A DNA stretch of 64,000 bases from Catellatospora bangladeshensis (GTDB lineage Bacteria > Actinomycetota > Actinomycetes > Mycobacteriales > Micromonosporaceae): assembly GCF_016862575.1 (NCBI RefSeq), contig NZ_BONF01000009.1:124001-188000 (forward strand), in the 5' to 3' direction. The position numbers and the translations under genes were made by a program. Every line of letters begins with the position of its first letter. Positions within the stretch are counted from its first letter, which is position 1. The notes beneath the pieces were generated by a model. It ran no database searches, was not told where the DNA came from, and worked only from the letters and a program-made list of their open reading frames with translations. This document shows positions 16,118-24,179 of the stretch, piece by piece.

Positions 16118-16989
16118 TGCGCGCCCGGCTGGCCCGCGCCGTGCTGGCGCTGTACCCGCGCCGGGTCCGTGAGCGCTACGGCGACGAGATCGCCGGCCTG
16201 CTCGCGAACTCGCCCCGCCCGTGGCGGGACCTGGCCGACGTGGCACGCGCCGCGCTCGGCGAGCGCCTGTCCGGCGGCCGGGCCGCCCTGGCGCAGGCGC
16301 GGGCCCGGACCGTGCTGTGGCACCTGGTCCGGCTGATGCTCATGCCCGCGGCGCTCACCGTGGTCCTGGTCGCGCTGATGGCGGCGACCGGGCCGGTGCT
16401 GTTCCTGGCCGACCGGTGGGTCGACGCCGAGCGCGGCGCGTCCGTGGCGTACGCGCTGATGGTCCTGCCCGCCGCCCTGCTGGCCTGGCCCGCGGGCCTG
16501 CTGCTCGGCCGCTCCACCAGGCTGGCCGCGCCGTGGCTGGCGGTGCCGGTCACGCTGGCGCTCGGGCTGCTCGCGATCGCGGCCGTGCCCGGCGTCGGCA
16601 TGGTGCTGGGGGAGAGCCTGCCCGGCGCGGCCGCCGCGATCGCCGTCTGGTGCGCGGGCGCAGCCGCCCTCGCCCGCTGGTCAGCGACGCTGAGCCGGGT
16701 CCGGGCCGCCGCAGCGCGGGTGTTCGGGACGGTGCTGCTGCTCGAGGCGGCCACGATCGCGTACGTGCTCACCGCGCTCGCACCCGTCCGGGCCCCGCGC
16801 CACCTCGCCGCCTGGTGGTTCCCGTCGGCGATCTCCGGCGTCGACCCCGGCCTGGTCGACGGGGCCTACCTGCAGCTGTCCGACGCGATCAAGTTCCTGC
16901 CCGCGATGCTGGCCGTGTGCACCGTGTTCGCGCTGACCGTGACCGCCGTCACCCGGACCCGGCCGCAGCAGGCGCCGTTATCGGCTTGA
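16117..16989 (+). CDS. Membrane protein partner of PadR
   Basis: A 290-aa protein with a short cytoplasmic start (RRVRERYGDEIAGLL, the recurrent N-terminal motif of PadR-linked actinobacterial membrane proteins) and about six hydrophobic segments between residues 70 and 280. It is translationally coupled to padR. It has no enzymatic motif; members of this class may be permease-like or stress-responsive. The function is unknown. Confidence 0.7.
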   Translation: MRARLARAVLALYPRRVRERYGDEIAGLLANSPRPWRDLADVARAALGERLSGGRAALAQARARTVLWHLVRLMLMPAALTVVLVALMAATGPVLFLADRWVDAERGASVAYALMVLPAALLAWPAGLLLGRSTRLAAPWLAVPVTLALGLLAIAAVPGVGMVLGESLPGAAAAIAVWCAGAAALARWSATLSRVRAAAARVFGTVLLLEAATIAYVLTALAPVRAPRHLAAWWFPSAISGVDPGLVDGAYLQLSDAIKFLPAMLAVCTVFALTVTAVTRTRPQQAPLSA

Positions 16990-17016
16990 CTCTCACGTAA
17001 CGGCAGACTCGAACCT
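16986..17016 (+). promoter_or_regulatory. MerR-type promoter of the TipAL gene
   Basis: TTGACT (16986-16991) is followed after a 19-base spacer by GAACCT (17011-17016). The long spacer is typical of MerR-activated promoters, and the spacer starts with CTCACGTAACG, reminiscent of the half-site of the Streptomyces tipA operator. Confidence 0.5.
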
Positions 17017-17038
17017 GGTTCTCGGAAGGGAGAGAACC

Positions 17039-17797
17039 GTGGCATACACCGTGGGCAAGGTCGCCGACCTGGCCGGAGTGACCGTGCGGACACTGCACCA
17101 CTACGACGAGATCGGCCTGCTGTCGCCCAGCGAGCGCTCGCACAGCGGCTACCGCCGCTACGACGACGCCGACCTGGAGCGGCTGCAGCAGATCCTGTTC
17201 TACCGGGAGCTGGGGTTCTCACTGGAAGAGATCGCGGCCATCCTCGACGACCCGCAGGCCGAGCCGGCGACGCACATGCGCCGCCAGCACGAGCTGCTCA
17301 CCGGGCGCATCAAGCGCCTGCAGGAGATGGTCACCGCGATCGAGTTCGCGATGGAGGCGACAAAAGTGGGCATCAACCTCACCCCCGAGGAGCGTTTCGA
17401 GGTGTTCGGGGACTTCGACCCCGACGACCACGCGGAGGAGGCGGAGCAGCGCTGGGGCGGCACGGACGCCTACAAGGAGTCGAGCAGACGCACCGCCCGC
17501 TACACCAAGGACGACTGGCTGCGCCACAAGCAGGAGAACGAGGACTGGGGCCGCCGCTTCACCGCCCTGATGGACTCGGGCGCCGCCCCCGACAGCCCCG
17601 AGGCCATGGACCTGGCCGAGGAGCACCGCCGGCTCATCAGCCGCTGGTTCTACGAGTGCCACTACGAGATCCACACCGGCCTCGCCGACATGTACCTCGC
17701 CGACCCCCGCTTCACCGCCACCTATGAAGCGATCCACCCCGGCATGACCCAGTACCTCAACACCGCCATCCACGCCAACGCCATCTCCCGCGCGTAA
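17039..17797 (+). CDS. TipAL-like MerR activator
   Basis: A 252-aa regulator: an N-terminal MerR DNA-binding domain (about 1-72, YTVGKVADLAGVTVRTLHHYDEIGLL), a long dimerisation helix (about 75-110) and a C-terminal TipAS domain (about 140-252) that in Streptomyces binds thiopeptides covalently. The GTG start follows GGGAGAGAACC. An internal ATG near 17351, just after the coiled coil, could in principle give a TipAS-only form as in S. lividans, but no strong ribosome site is apparent. It probably activates its own promoter. Confidence 0.88.
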   Translation: MAYTVGKVADLAGVTVRTLHHYDEIGLLSPSERSHSGYRRYDDADLERLQQILFYRELGFSLEEIAAILDDPQAEPATHMRRQHELLTGRIKRLQEMVTAIEFAMEATKVGINLTPEERFEVFGDFDPDDHAEEAEQRWGGTDAYKESSRRTARYTKDDWLRHKQENEDWGRRFTALMDSGAAPDSPEAMDLAEEHRRLISRWFYECHYEIHTGLADMYLADPRFTATYEAIHPGMTQYLNTAIHANAISRA

Positions 17798-17813
17798 CCC
17801 CCACCCCACAACG

Positions 17814-17888
17814 CGGCGATCTTGCGTGGACTGCGGGGATGACACGCCCCTATCGGGCATATCCCTAACAGTTCGCGCAAGATCGCCG
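17814..17888. repeat. Long hairpin between convergent genes (TipAL / DUF1918)
   Basis: A perfect 13-bp inverted repeat (CGGCGATCTTGCG at 17814-17826, CGCAAGATCGCCG at 17876-17888) separated by 49 bases that hold smaller inverted segments. There is no T-tract. It probably ends transcription from both sides. Confidence 0.65.
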
Positions 17889-17915
17889 TGGTCTCGGGGC
17901 CGCGTGGCGGCCGGG

Positions 17916-18104
17916 TCAGTGGTCCGTCTTGAGATGGGTGTCGGGGCCGGGGTAGAGGATTCCCTCGTGCTGGTCGTCCTCCCAGCGCACGGTGTACGGC
18001 GGGCTGCCGTCCTCGTGCGGGACCGCCGTGATCACGCCGATGCGGCGGTGGTCACCCACCCGCGTGCCCTCGACGACGATGGTGTCTCCGACTTTCGCCT
18101 TCAT
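17916..18104 (-). CDS. DUF1918 protein
   Basis: A 62-aa SH3-like small protein of the DUF1918 family (MKAKVGDTIVVEGTRVG, RRIGVITAVPHEDGSPPYTVRWEDD), widespread in actinomycetes, often several copies per genome. Its function is unknown; the fold suggests binding to nucleic acid or protein. It has a good GGAGGTG ribosome site. It stands alone between a hairpin and a GNAT gene. Confidence 0.88.
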   Translation of the reverse strand: MKAKVGDTIVVEGTRVGDHRRIGVITAVPHEDGSPPYTVRWEDDQHEGILYPGPDTHLKTDH

Positions 18105-18171
18105 TGCTGAACACCTCCTCGTCCATTGTCCGGACGAATCCCCGCGAGGTGCACGTTTCGCCGAACCGGGC

Positions 18172-18633
18172 TCAGGTCAGCGGCCGCGCCCAGCACAGCG
18201 GCGCGGTCTGCGTGAAACCGGCCCGGCGCAGCACGTTCGCGCTCGGCGGGTTGTCGTGGGCCAGCTCGGCCACCACACACCTCGCCCCGAGGTGCGCGGC
18301 GAACTCGACCAGCGCCAGCGCCGCCTCCGTCGCGTAGCCGTGGCCGCGGGCGCCGGGCACCAGCCCGTAGCCGATCTCGACCGTGCCCGCCCGATCCGGC
18401 GGGCCGTGGAAACCGGCGCCGCCGACCACCTGCCCGGTGGCGCGCAGCTCGACCGTGTACGGCACCCACGGCCCCGCCGGAGCGCCGGCCTGCAGGAACA
18501 TCCGGGCCGCGAGCTGCTCGCCGTCGCCGGGAAAGCCGTCGGCCCAGCGCGGGTCCCGCGGCGCGCCGTCGGCGATGCGCGCCGCCAGGATCGGCCGGTA
18601 CGGCCGCAACACCAGGCGCTCGGTCTCGATCAC
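18172..18633 (-). CDS. GNAT acetyltransferase (RimJ/RimL type)
   Basis: A 153-aa N-acetyltransferase. The opening ETERLVLRPY is the RimJ-type start, and the acetyl-CoA loop is seen as VPGARGHGYATEAALAL (R/Q-x-x-G-x-G/A). The end ANVLRRAGFTQTAPLCWARPL is the usual last strand. The substrate is unknown. The ATG is at 18633, sharing a short divergent interval with the DinB gene at 18702. Confidence 0.82.
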   Translation of the reverse strand: MIETERLVLRPYRPILAARIADGAPRDPRWADGFPGDGEQLAARMFLQAGAPAGPWVPYTVELRATGQVVGGAGFHGPPDRAGTVEIGYGLVPGARGHGYATEAALALVEFAAHLGARCVVAELAHDNPPSANVLRRAGFTQTAPLCWARPLT

Positions 18634-18701
18634 AGAACGGGCAGCGTACCCGCTGCCGCCCGGCCGTGCACCCGGCGGCCGCGACCGGCATCATGGTCGC
18701 C

Positions 18702-19226
18702 ATGACGTGGACCGCGCCGCAGGCGCAGCGCAGCAGCGAACCGTACGTCGCCGACGAACGCGCCATGCTCGAAGGCTGGCTCGACTGGCACCGCGGCACG
18801 CTGCTGCACAAGTGCGCCGGGCTCACCGGCGAGCAGCTCGCGCAGGCGCCGGTGCCGCCGTCGGGCCTGAGCCTGCTCGGGCTGGTCCGGCACATGGCCG
18901 ACGTGGAGCGCACCTGGTTCCGCAGCCGGGTCCTCGGCGAGCAGGTCGCCCCGCTGTACAGCCACCCCGACGGCCGTTCCGGCGCCGCGTTCGACCTGGC
19001 CGACCCCGCGCGGGCCGAGGAGGACTTCGCGATCCTGGCCGCCGAGGTGGACGCGTGCCGGGCCGCCGTCGCCGGGGTGCCGCTGGAGCACACGTTCCGC
19101 CACGACCGCACCGGCGAGACGATGTCCCTGCGCTGGGTGTACGTGCACATGATCGAGGAGTACGCCCGCCACAACGGCCACGCCGACCTGATCCGCGAGC
19201 GCATCGACGGCGCCACCGGCGAGTGA
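18702..19226 (+). CDS. DinB-family protein (DUF664)
   Basis: A 174-aa four-helix-bundle protein of the DinB/DUF664 group (LEGWLDWHRGTLLHKCAGLTGEQL, LLGLVRHMADVERTWF, WVYVHMIEEYARHNGHADLIRERIDG). Three histidines positioned as metal ligands are present: H in LVRHMADVE, and H-x-x-x in the MIEEYARHNGHAD segment. Such proteins in mycothiol producers often act as thiol transferases or detoxification enzymes. The substrate is unknown. An upstream ATG at 18693 is possible. Confidence 0.8.
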   Translation: MTWTAPQAQRSSEPYVADERAMLEGWLDWHRGTLLHKCAGLTGEQLAQAPVPPSGLSLLGLVRHMADVERTWFRSRVLGEQVAPLYSHPDGRSGAAFDLADPARAEEDFAILAAEVDACRAAVAGVPLEHTFRHDRTGETMSLRWVYVHMIEEYARHNGHADLIRERIDGATGE

Positions 19227-19291
19227 TCCGCCCCAGCCGATAGGCTCGGACCCGCACCTGCCTTCTTTCGCGTACGGGGGTTCCACCGCTC

Positions 19292-20221
19292 GTGTCCGAG
19301 CAGACTCCGCAGCCGGCCGGCTGGCGCGAGCGGCTGCACGCCGACTGCTCCCGCTGCTTCGCGCTGTGCTGCGCCGCGCCCGCGTTCGCGCGCTCGTCCG
19401 ACTTCGCCATCGACAAGCCCGCCGGTCAGCCCTGCCCGAACCTGCAGGCCGACTTCCGCTGCGGGATCCACACGCGGCTGCGCGAACGGGGCTTCGCCGG
19501 GTGCACCGTGTTCGACTGCTTCGGCGCCGGTCAGCAGGTCGCGCAGGTGACCTTCGGCGGGCGGGACTGGCGGGCCGAGCCGGCGTCGGCGCGGGACATG
19601 TTCGCCTCGTTCACGGTCATGCGGCACCTGCACGAGCTGCTGTACTACCTCGCCGAGGCCCGGTCGCTGCGCCCGGACGCGTCCCTGGACGTCGAGCTGG
19701 CGCGGGCTCAGGCGCAGACCGAGGAGCTGACCCGGGGCACGCCGGCGGAGCTGGCCGCGATCGACGTAGGGACGCTGCGGGGTGAGGCCGCCGGGCTGCT
19801 GCGCCGCACCAGCGCCCTGGTGCGTGCCCGCGGCGGCCGGCCCGGCCCGGATCGTTCCGGCGCCGACCTGACGGGCGCGGACCTGCGTGAGGCCGGGCTG
19901 CGCCGGGCGAGCCTGCGCGGGGCGTACCTGATCGGCGCCGACCTGCGCGGAGCGGATCTGAGCGGGGCGGACCTGCTGGGTGCGGACCTGCGCGGCGCCG
20001 ACGTGCGGGGCGCGGACCTGACCGGCTGCCTGTTCCTGCTCCAGTCGCAGCTCGACGCCGCCCGCGGCGACCTCGGCACCCGCGTGCCGCCGGTGCTGAC
20101 CCGCCCCGCCCACTGGCCCGCCACCCACGCCACCACCGGCGCCGCCGCCGGCCCGGCCCGCCCCGCCGGACCCCCGCGCCCCGCGCGCCGGCCCCGCCCA
20201 CCCCGCGCCACCCGCCGCTGA
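19292..20221 (+). CDS. Cysteine-rich pentapeptide-repeat protein
   Basis: A 309-aa protein in three parts. Residues 1-80 hold eight cysteines ([34 protein letters not shown]), suggesting a metal-binding module. A helical linker follows. Residues about 185-245 form a right-handed beta helix of A(D/N)LxG repeats ([20 protein letters not shown]...). The Pro/Arg/Ala-rich tail is probably disordered. The Cys-rich plus pentapeptide layout recurs in actinomycetes without known function. The GTG start at 19292 is preferred; homologues begin similarly. Confidence 0.8.
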   Translation: MSEQTPQPAGWRERLHADCSRCFALCCAAPAFARSSDFAIDKPAGQPCPNLQADFRCGIHTRLRERGFAGCTVFDCFGAGQQVAQVTFGGRDWRAEPASARDMFASFTVMRHLHELLYYLAEARSLRPDASLDVELARAQAQTEELTRGTPAELAAIDVGTLRGEAAGLLRRTSALVRARGGRPGPDRSGADLTGADLREAGLRRASLRGAYLIGADLRGADLSGADLLGADLRGADVRGADLTGCLFLLQSQLDAARGDLGTRVPPVLTRPAHWPATHATTGAAAGPARPAGPPRPARRPRPPRATRR

Positions 20222-20267
20222 CCTCCACCGCACCCCGCCCGCCGCGCCCGCGACGTCCAAGATCGTT

Positions 20268-20328
20268 CGACTTGCCTGGCAGGTGGGCGTATCTTGGCCG
20301 CCCATACCCCCATGTGCCTGGCAAGTCG
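20268..20328. repeat. Nested hairpin between convergent genes
   Basis: Outer arms of 14 bases (CGACTTGCCTGGCA at 20268-20281 and TGCCTGGCAAGTCG at 20315-20328, one mismatch) enclose an inner stem TGGGCG / CGCCCA (20284-20289, 20299-20304). It lies between the ends of the pentapeptide gene and the GNAT gene and has no T-tract. Confidence 0.65.
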
Positions 20329-20352
20329 GATGACCTTGGCGCGGCGCGCCGG

Positions 20353-20847
20353 TCAGTCCGTGCCGGTGATGGTGCTGCGGCGTTCTAGGAGGAGGACGTC
20401 GCGCCAGTGGCCGTCGCGGCGGCCGATGCGCTCGCGGGTGCCCACGATGCGGAAGCCGCACCGGCGGTGCAGCGCCACACTGGCCAGGTTCTCGGGGAAC
20501 ACCGCCGACTGCAGCGTCCACACCCCGGCCGCCTCCGTCGACTCGATCAGCGCCCGCATCAGCGCCAGGCCCACACCGCGGCCGCGGGCGGCGGGGGAGA
20601 CGTACACGCCGTGCTCGACGACCCCGGCGTACGCGGGCCGGGTCGACACCGCCGTCACCGCGACCCAGCCCAGCACGCCAGCGGCGCCGTCGGCGACCAG
20701 CCGGTGCGCGGGCAGGCGCGACGCGTCGAACGCCGCCCACGTGGGCGCGGCCGTCTCGAACGTGGCGTCGCCGGTGTCGATCCCGGCCTGGTAGATGGCC
20801 AGCACGGCGTCCGCGTCGGCCTCGGTCATCGGTCTGATCTCCACCAC
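20353..20847 (-). CDS. GNAT acetyltransferase, phosphinothricin-acetyltransferase-like
   Basis: A 164-aa N-acetyltransferase resembling PAT/Bar (IRPMTEADADAVLAIYQAGIDTGDATFE near the start; EHGVYVSPAARGRGVGLALMRALIE for acetyl-CoA binding; ALHRRCGFRIVGTRERIGRRDGHWRDVLLLERR at the end). Relatives acetylate phosphinothricin or methionine sulfoximine-type amino acids. The GTG at 20847 is chosen over a longer start. A role in resistance is possible but not shown. Confidence 0.8.
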   Translation of the reverse strand: MVEIRPMTEADADAVLAIYQAGIDTGDATFETAAPTWAAFDASRLPAHRLVADGAAGVLGWVAVTAVSTRPAYAGVVEHGVYVSPAARGRGVGLALMRALIESTEAAGVWTLQSAVFPENLASVALHRRCGFRIVGTRERIGRRDGHWRDVLLLERRSTITGTD

Positions 20848-20908
20848 GGGGTGATCGTAGGGACGCCGCCGCTGTCGGCGCGGACACACCAGCCCTTACT
20901 CTTGACAT

Positions 20909-21259
20909 GTGGACCGCCGCGACCGCCGCAGCGCCGCGCCCTCCAGCGCGCGGCCCGGCCGCCGTGCGCTCGTCGCGCCGGACCTGACCGCGCTGCACGG
21001 GCCGACCGCCGGCACCGCCGTGCTGCCGCACCGGCTGTTCTGGCAGGCCGACCGGCGCGTCGACCTCGACAACCCGCACCTGCTGCGCTGGGTGTACGAG
21101 ACGGTCCTGCGCGAGGCCGGCACCCTGGACGAGCTGCGCAGCTGGCTCGACGGCCCGACACTGGTGCGGCTGTGGCCAGAGCTGTTCCTGCCGCGCGCGC
21201 TGCGCTCGGCGTGGGAGGAACGCCACCCGGCGCTGCGTACGGCCGTGCCCGTCGGATGA
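20909..21259 (+). CDS. Antitoxin-like partner of AbiEii-type nucleotidyltransferase
   Basis: A 116-aa protein (LVAPDLTALHGPTAGTAVLPHRLFW, YETVLREAGTLDELRSWLDGPTLVRLWPELFLP) found in actinomycetes immediately ahead of AbiEii-like genes. It carries no recognisable DNA-binding domain, unlike the AbiEi antitoxin. The GTG start at 20909 and the ATGA overlap with the next gene show a coupled pair. Assignment as antitoxin is by analogy of gene order only. Confidence 0.6.
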   Translation: MDRRDRRSAAPSSARPGRRALVAPDLTALHGPTAGTAVLPHRLFWQADRRVDLDNPHLLRWVYETVLREAGTLDELRSWLDGPTLVRLWPELFLPRALRSAWEERHPALRTAVPVG

Positions 21260-21903
21260 CCGTCGAGGAGCTGCAGGCCGAGGTCGCCCGGATCGCGCTC
21301 GGTGTGGCGCAGGCGCACGGGTTCGCCCTCGGCGGCGGGCACGCGCTCAACCTGTACGGCATCGTGCACCGCGCCACCGAGGACGTCGACCTGTTCACCG
21401 ATGTGGACGGCGGGGTGCGCGCCGCCGGTGACCTGGTGGTGCGGGCGCTGCGCGCGGCCGGGCTCGACGTCACCGGATACGGCGACGACCTCGGCGAGGT
21501 GTTCGGCGGGTTCGACGACGAGCTGGTCGAGTTCCAGATCGCGCGCGGCGAGTCGGTGATGCGGCTGACCCTGGCCAGGTTCGACCGCAACCGGGGCACG
21601 GTCGTCATGGACGTGGGCCCGGTGCTGCACGTCGAGGACGTGCTCGGCGGCAAGGTCGCGGCGCTGGCCAACCGGGCCGAGCCGCGCGACTACGTCGACG
21701 TCGCCGGGGCGCTGCGCCGCTACAGCCGCGAGCAGCTGCTCGAACTGGGCCGCCGCGCCGACCCGCTGCTGGCCGACGAGGACTTCGCCGCCGCAATGAC
21801 CCGCCTGGACCGCCTCGACGACATCGTCTGGCGACAGCTGTACGGCCTCACCCCGCAGGCCTGCGCCGCCGTCCGTCAGGCCTTCACCGACTGGCCCCGC
21901 TGA
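21256..21903 (+). CDS. AbiEii-like nucleotidyltransferase
   Basis: A 215-aa polymerase-beta-fold nucleotidyltransferase of the AbiEii/AbiGii toxin type. The active-site pattern is clear: GGGHALNLYGIVHRATEDVDLF (G-G plus R-x-T-x-D-x-D) at about residues 30-50, a later acidic strand (DVGPVLHVEDVLGGKVAALANRAEPRDYVDV) near 120-155 with the conserved KxxAL and RxKD-like segment. Such proteins modify tRNA or other targets in phage-abortive infection. The start ATG overlaps the upstream stop. Confidence 0.78.
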   Translation: MTVEELQAEVARIALGVAQAHGFALGGGHALNLYGIVHRATEDVDLFTDVDGGVRAAGDLVVRALRAAGLDVTGYGDDLGEVFGGFDDELVEFQIARGESVMRLTLARFDRNRGTVVMDVGPVLHVEDVLGGKVAALANRAEPRDYVDVAGALRRYSREQLLELGRRADPLLADEDFAAAMTRLDRLDDIVWRQLYGLTPQACAAVRQAFTDWPR

Positions 21904-21955
21904 AAGCAAGGGCACCTTCTTAACGCTTTCCGTAGAGGAAGGTGCCCTTGTTAAC
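21904..21955 (+). repeat. Dispersed hairpin repeat, copy A
   Basis: Perfect 13-bp arms (CAAGGGCACCTTC at 21907-21919, GAAGGTGCCCTTG at 21938-21950) with an 18-base loop containing TTAACGCTTTCCGTAG. It lies between convergent genes. The whole 52-base element recurs, inverted, at 27329-27380 with only a few differences. Confidence 0.85.
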
Positions 21956-22043
21956 GCCAGCTGGGCGCCGAGCCCGTCCGGCGGATGCGAACCGGCGAAG
22001 GTGCCCTTCGCGACCGGGGCCCGCAGCGCGGGCGGCCACGGTG

Positions 22044-22376
22044 CTACTCCAGCGCGTCGGTGGTGCGCATGCGCTCCAGCAGCTGCTCCAGTGCGGCGAT
22101 CTCCCGGCGCAGCGCGGCGCCGCCCTGGCGGGTGAGTTTCAGCCAGGTGCACGGCTTGCGGCCCTCATACCCCTTGCGGATCTCGACCAGGCCCGCCTCC
22201 TCCAGGACCCGCAGGTGGCGGCTGAGGTTGCCGTCGCTGAGCTGAAGCTGGTCGCGCAGCGTGGTGAACGCGCACTCGGCGGTCTCGGCCAGCACCGTCA
22301 GGATGCCCAGCCGGATGCGCTGGTGCACCGTCTCGTCCAGGGCGAGCGCCGGATGCGCCGGCGGTCCGTCGGTCAT
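22044..22376 (-). CDS. ArsR-like winged-helix regulator
   Basis: A 110-aa winged-helix protein (RIRLGILTVLAETAECAFTTLRDQLQLSDGNLSRHLRVLEEAGLVEIRKGYEGRKP) of the 'winged helix DNA-binding' MarR/ArsR-like group with a final leucine-rich helix. It lacks the metal-binding cysteines of true ArsR sensors. It overlaps the stop of the upstream membrane gene by 4 bases; the two form an operon, and the inverted repeat at 23182-23198 ahead of that gene is the likely operator. Confidence 0.82.
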   Translation of the reverse strand: MTDGPPAHPALALDETVHQRIRLGILTVLAETAECAFTTLRDQLQLSDGNLSRHLRVLEEAGLVEIRKGYEGRKPCTWLKLTRQGGAALRREIAALEQLLERMRTTDALE

Positions 22377-23146
22377 CGCAGGCCGCCGCCGGTGCGTACA
22401 GCCCGGACGGCGGCGAACACCAGCAGCGGCAGCGCCATGAGGATCAGCGTAGGGCCCGGCCGGTTGAGGCCGAACAGGGTCCACGTCCCGCCGAGTGCGG
22501 GACCCTCGAATCCGCCCAGCACCCACGTGGCCCAGCCGGGCAGGTAGCCCATGCCCTGCGAGCACTGCCAGAACGTGACCAGCCCGACCCAGAGCCCGGA
22601 CAGGATCAGGGCGCGGCTGCGCTCGGCCCAGCCCAGCACGATCACGGCCAGCGCGATCGGCAGCAGCGGCGTGTACAGGCCCCAGCGCACCTGGTCCAGC
22701 AGCGGCGGGTCGACGTACATCTTGACCACGTCCGCGTCGGCGGGCCGGTCGACCGGCAGTGCGGCCAGCACCGCGAGCGCGAGCAGCGCGCCCAGCGCGG
22801 TGATCGCGAACCAGCGCCACGGCACGCGTACGCCGACGCGCCGGGCGCGGAGCCGGTACCAGGCTCCGATCAGGGCGATGGTCAGCGGCGTGCCGATGAA
22901 CCAGAACAGGTAGGACGCGAGCGTGCTGCGCTGCATGTCGGGCAGCCCGGCCCAGGGCGCGTCCGTGATGATCAGGTCGGCCTGCGCGAATGGCACCCGG
23001 TAGAGGGCGATGCTGGCCAGCAGCAGCGCGGCGAGGGCGGCCACCGGGAACCAGGCGCCGGCCCGGGCGCGGCGGCGGGCCTGCTCGCGCAGGCGGCGTA
23101 CCTCGTCGAGCATCGCGCCGGGGTCGGCGGTCACGGGTGTCGTCAT
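22373..23146 (-). CDS. Polytopic membrane protein paired with the ArsR-like regulator
   Basis: A 257-aa protein with a short cytoplasmic N-terminus (MLDEVRRLREQARRRARAG) and about six membrane segments (AALAALLLASIALYRV, LFWFIGTPLTIALIGAWY, WFAITALGALLALAVLAAL, LLPIALAVIVLGWAE, LWVGLVTFWQCSQGMG, ILMALPLLVFAAVRAV). No known transport or catalytic motif. Transcribed first in a two-gene unit with the regulator. The function is unknown. Confidence 0.7.
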   Translation of the reverse strand: MTTPVTADPGAMLDEVRRLREQARRRARAGAWFPVAALAALLLASIALYRVPFAQADLIITDAPWAGLPDMQRSTLASYLFWFIGTPLTIALIGAWYRLRARRVGVRVPWRWFAITALGALLALAVLAALPVDRPADADVVKMYVDPPLLDQVRWGLYTPLLPIALAVIVLGWAERSRALILSGLWVGLVTFWQCSQGMGYLPGWATWVLGGFEGPALGGTWTLFGLNRPGPTLILMALPLLVFAAVRAVRTGGGLR

Positions 23147-23181
23147 CGGAAGATCTCCCCTCGTGTATGTGCGCGGCACCA

Positions 23182-23198
23182 ACTTTGTAGCGCAAAGT
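23182..23198 (-). promoter_or_regulatory. Operator and promoter for the membrane/ArsR-like pair
   Basis: Inverted repeat ACTTTG / CAAAGT (23182-23187, 23193-23198) with 5 bases between. On the minus strand TACAAA overlaps it, with TTGCTG 18 bases upstream, giving a -35/-10 pair covered by the operator. This suits autorepression by the winged-helix protein. Confidence 0.55.
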
Positions 23199-23276
23199 AC
23201 ACGCGTACAGCAAGTGCCGGGGCGTGCCGCGTTAAACCGGGCGACCCCGGACCGGGCAGCCGGTAGCCTGCCCGGC

Positions 23277-24089
23277 GTGACCGAAGACTTGCTGAGCCGC
23301 CTGGAACGCTTCTACGACGCGGTGCCGCGCGACCGGGCCGCCGTCGAGCGGCACGGCACGTTCGAGCTGTTCCTCAACCAGGGCACGCCGTACCCGTTCT
23401 ACGCCCGCCCCGTGCTCGGCGGGCCCCCGCCGACCGCCGCCGACCTGGCCGCGGTACGCGCCCGCCAGCGCGAACTCGGCCAGCCCGAGTCGTTCGAGTG
23501 GGTCGACCAGACCACCCCCGGCCTGCTGCCGATCGCCGAGGCCGCGGGCCTGTCCGTGCTGCGCGCGCCGCTGCTGGTGCTCGACCCGGCACGGCTGGCC
23601 GATCCCGGCGACACGGCCCGCATCGTGGCCGCCGCAGCGCCCGACGCGGCCGCGCTGCTCGCCGCCGTCGCGGCCGTGGCGCAGGTCGGCTTCGGGGCGC
23701 CGGGCACCACCACGGGCGACGGCGGACCGGCCGAACGCGACGCCGCCCTGAAGCTCCCGGATGAGAGCGCGCTGGCCAGGCAGCTGGACGACATCCGCAG
23801 CGGCGTACGCGCGTACGCCTACGCCGAGCTGCCCGGTCAAGGCATCGTGGCCAGCGGCATCTCCCAGCGCGCGGGCGACGTCGCCGAGATCGCCGGCGTG
23901 GCCACACTGCCCGCCGCGCGCCGCCGCGGCCTGGCCGGCGCGGTCACCGCGCTGCTCGCCCGCCAGGCGCTGGAGCACGGCGTGCGCACGGTGTTCCTGT
24001 CCGCCGCCTCCGACGACGTGGCCCGGGTGTACGAGCGGCAGGGCTTCGACCGCGTCGCCACGGCCTGCATCGCGGAGCCGGCCGCCTGA
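23277..24089 (+). CDS. GNAT-domain acetyltransferase with long N-terminal region
   Basis: A 270-aa protein whose C-terminal 90 residues form a GNAT fold (GDVAEIAGVATLPAARRRGLAGAVTALLARQALEHGVRTVFLSAASDDVARVYERQGF). Residues 1-170 form a DUF5829-like or degenerate GNAT region containing the PFYARPVLG stretch, so a two-GNAT-domain protein is likely. The substrate is unknown. The GTG at 23277 is preferred because homologues start close to the conserved LERFYDAVPR. Confidence 0.75.
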   Translation: MTEDLLSRLERFYDAVPRDRAAVERHGTFELFLNQGTPYPFYARPVLGGPPPTAADLAAVRARQRELGQPESFEWVDQTTPGLLPIAEAAGLSVLRAPLLVLDPARLADPGDTARIVAAAAPDAAALLAAVAAVAQVGFGAPGTTTGDGGPAERDAALKLPDESALARQLDDIRSGVRAYAYAELPGQGIVASGISQRAGDVAEIAGVATLPAARRRGLAGAVTALLARQALEHGVRTVFLSAASDDVARVYERQGFDRVATACIAEPAA

Positions 24090-24099
24090 CCGCCGCGTG

Positions 24100-24179
24100 A
24101 GGAAGGGCGCCTTCCTCTACGCATAGCGCGCTGAGCTGCTGCTCGTCACGCTTCGCGTGCCGAGGAAGGTGCCCTTCCT
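24100..24179. repeat. Long hairpin between convergent genes, copy C
   Basis: Arms of 18 bases (24100-24117 and 24162-24179; one G:U pair) flank a 44-base centre. The arm core AAGGGCGCC resembles the AAGGGCACC arm of the dispersed repeats at 21904 and 27329, but the centre is different. Its right arm ends exactly at the lysR stop codon. Confidence 0.75.

Noticed and set aside
18101-21226. Very long leftward open frame across five genes
   Set aside because: Arg/Ala/Gly-rich with no domain; it crosses convergent genes and a hairpin. It is an antisense shadow, except that short real genes (DUF1918, two GNATs) lie in other frames of that strand.
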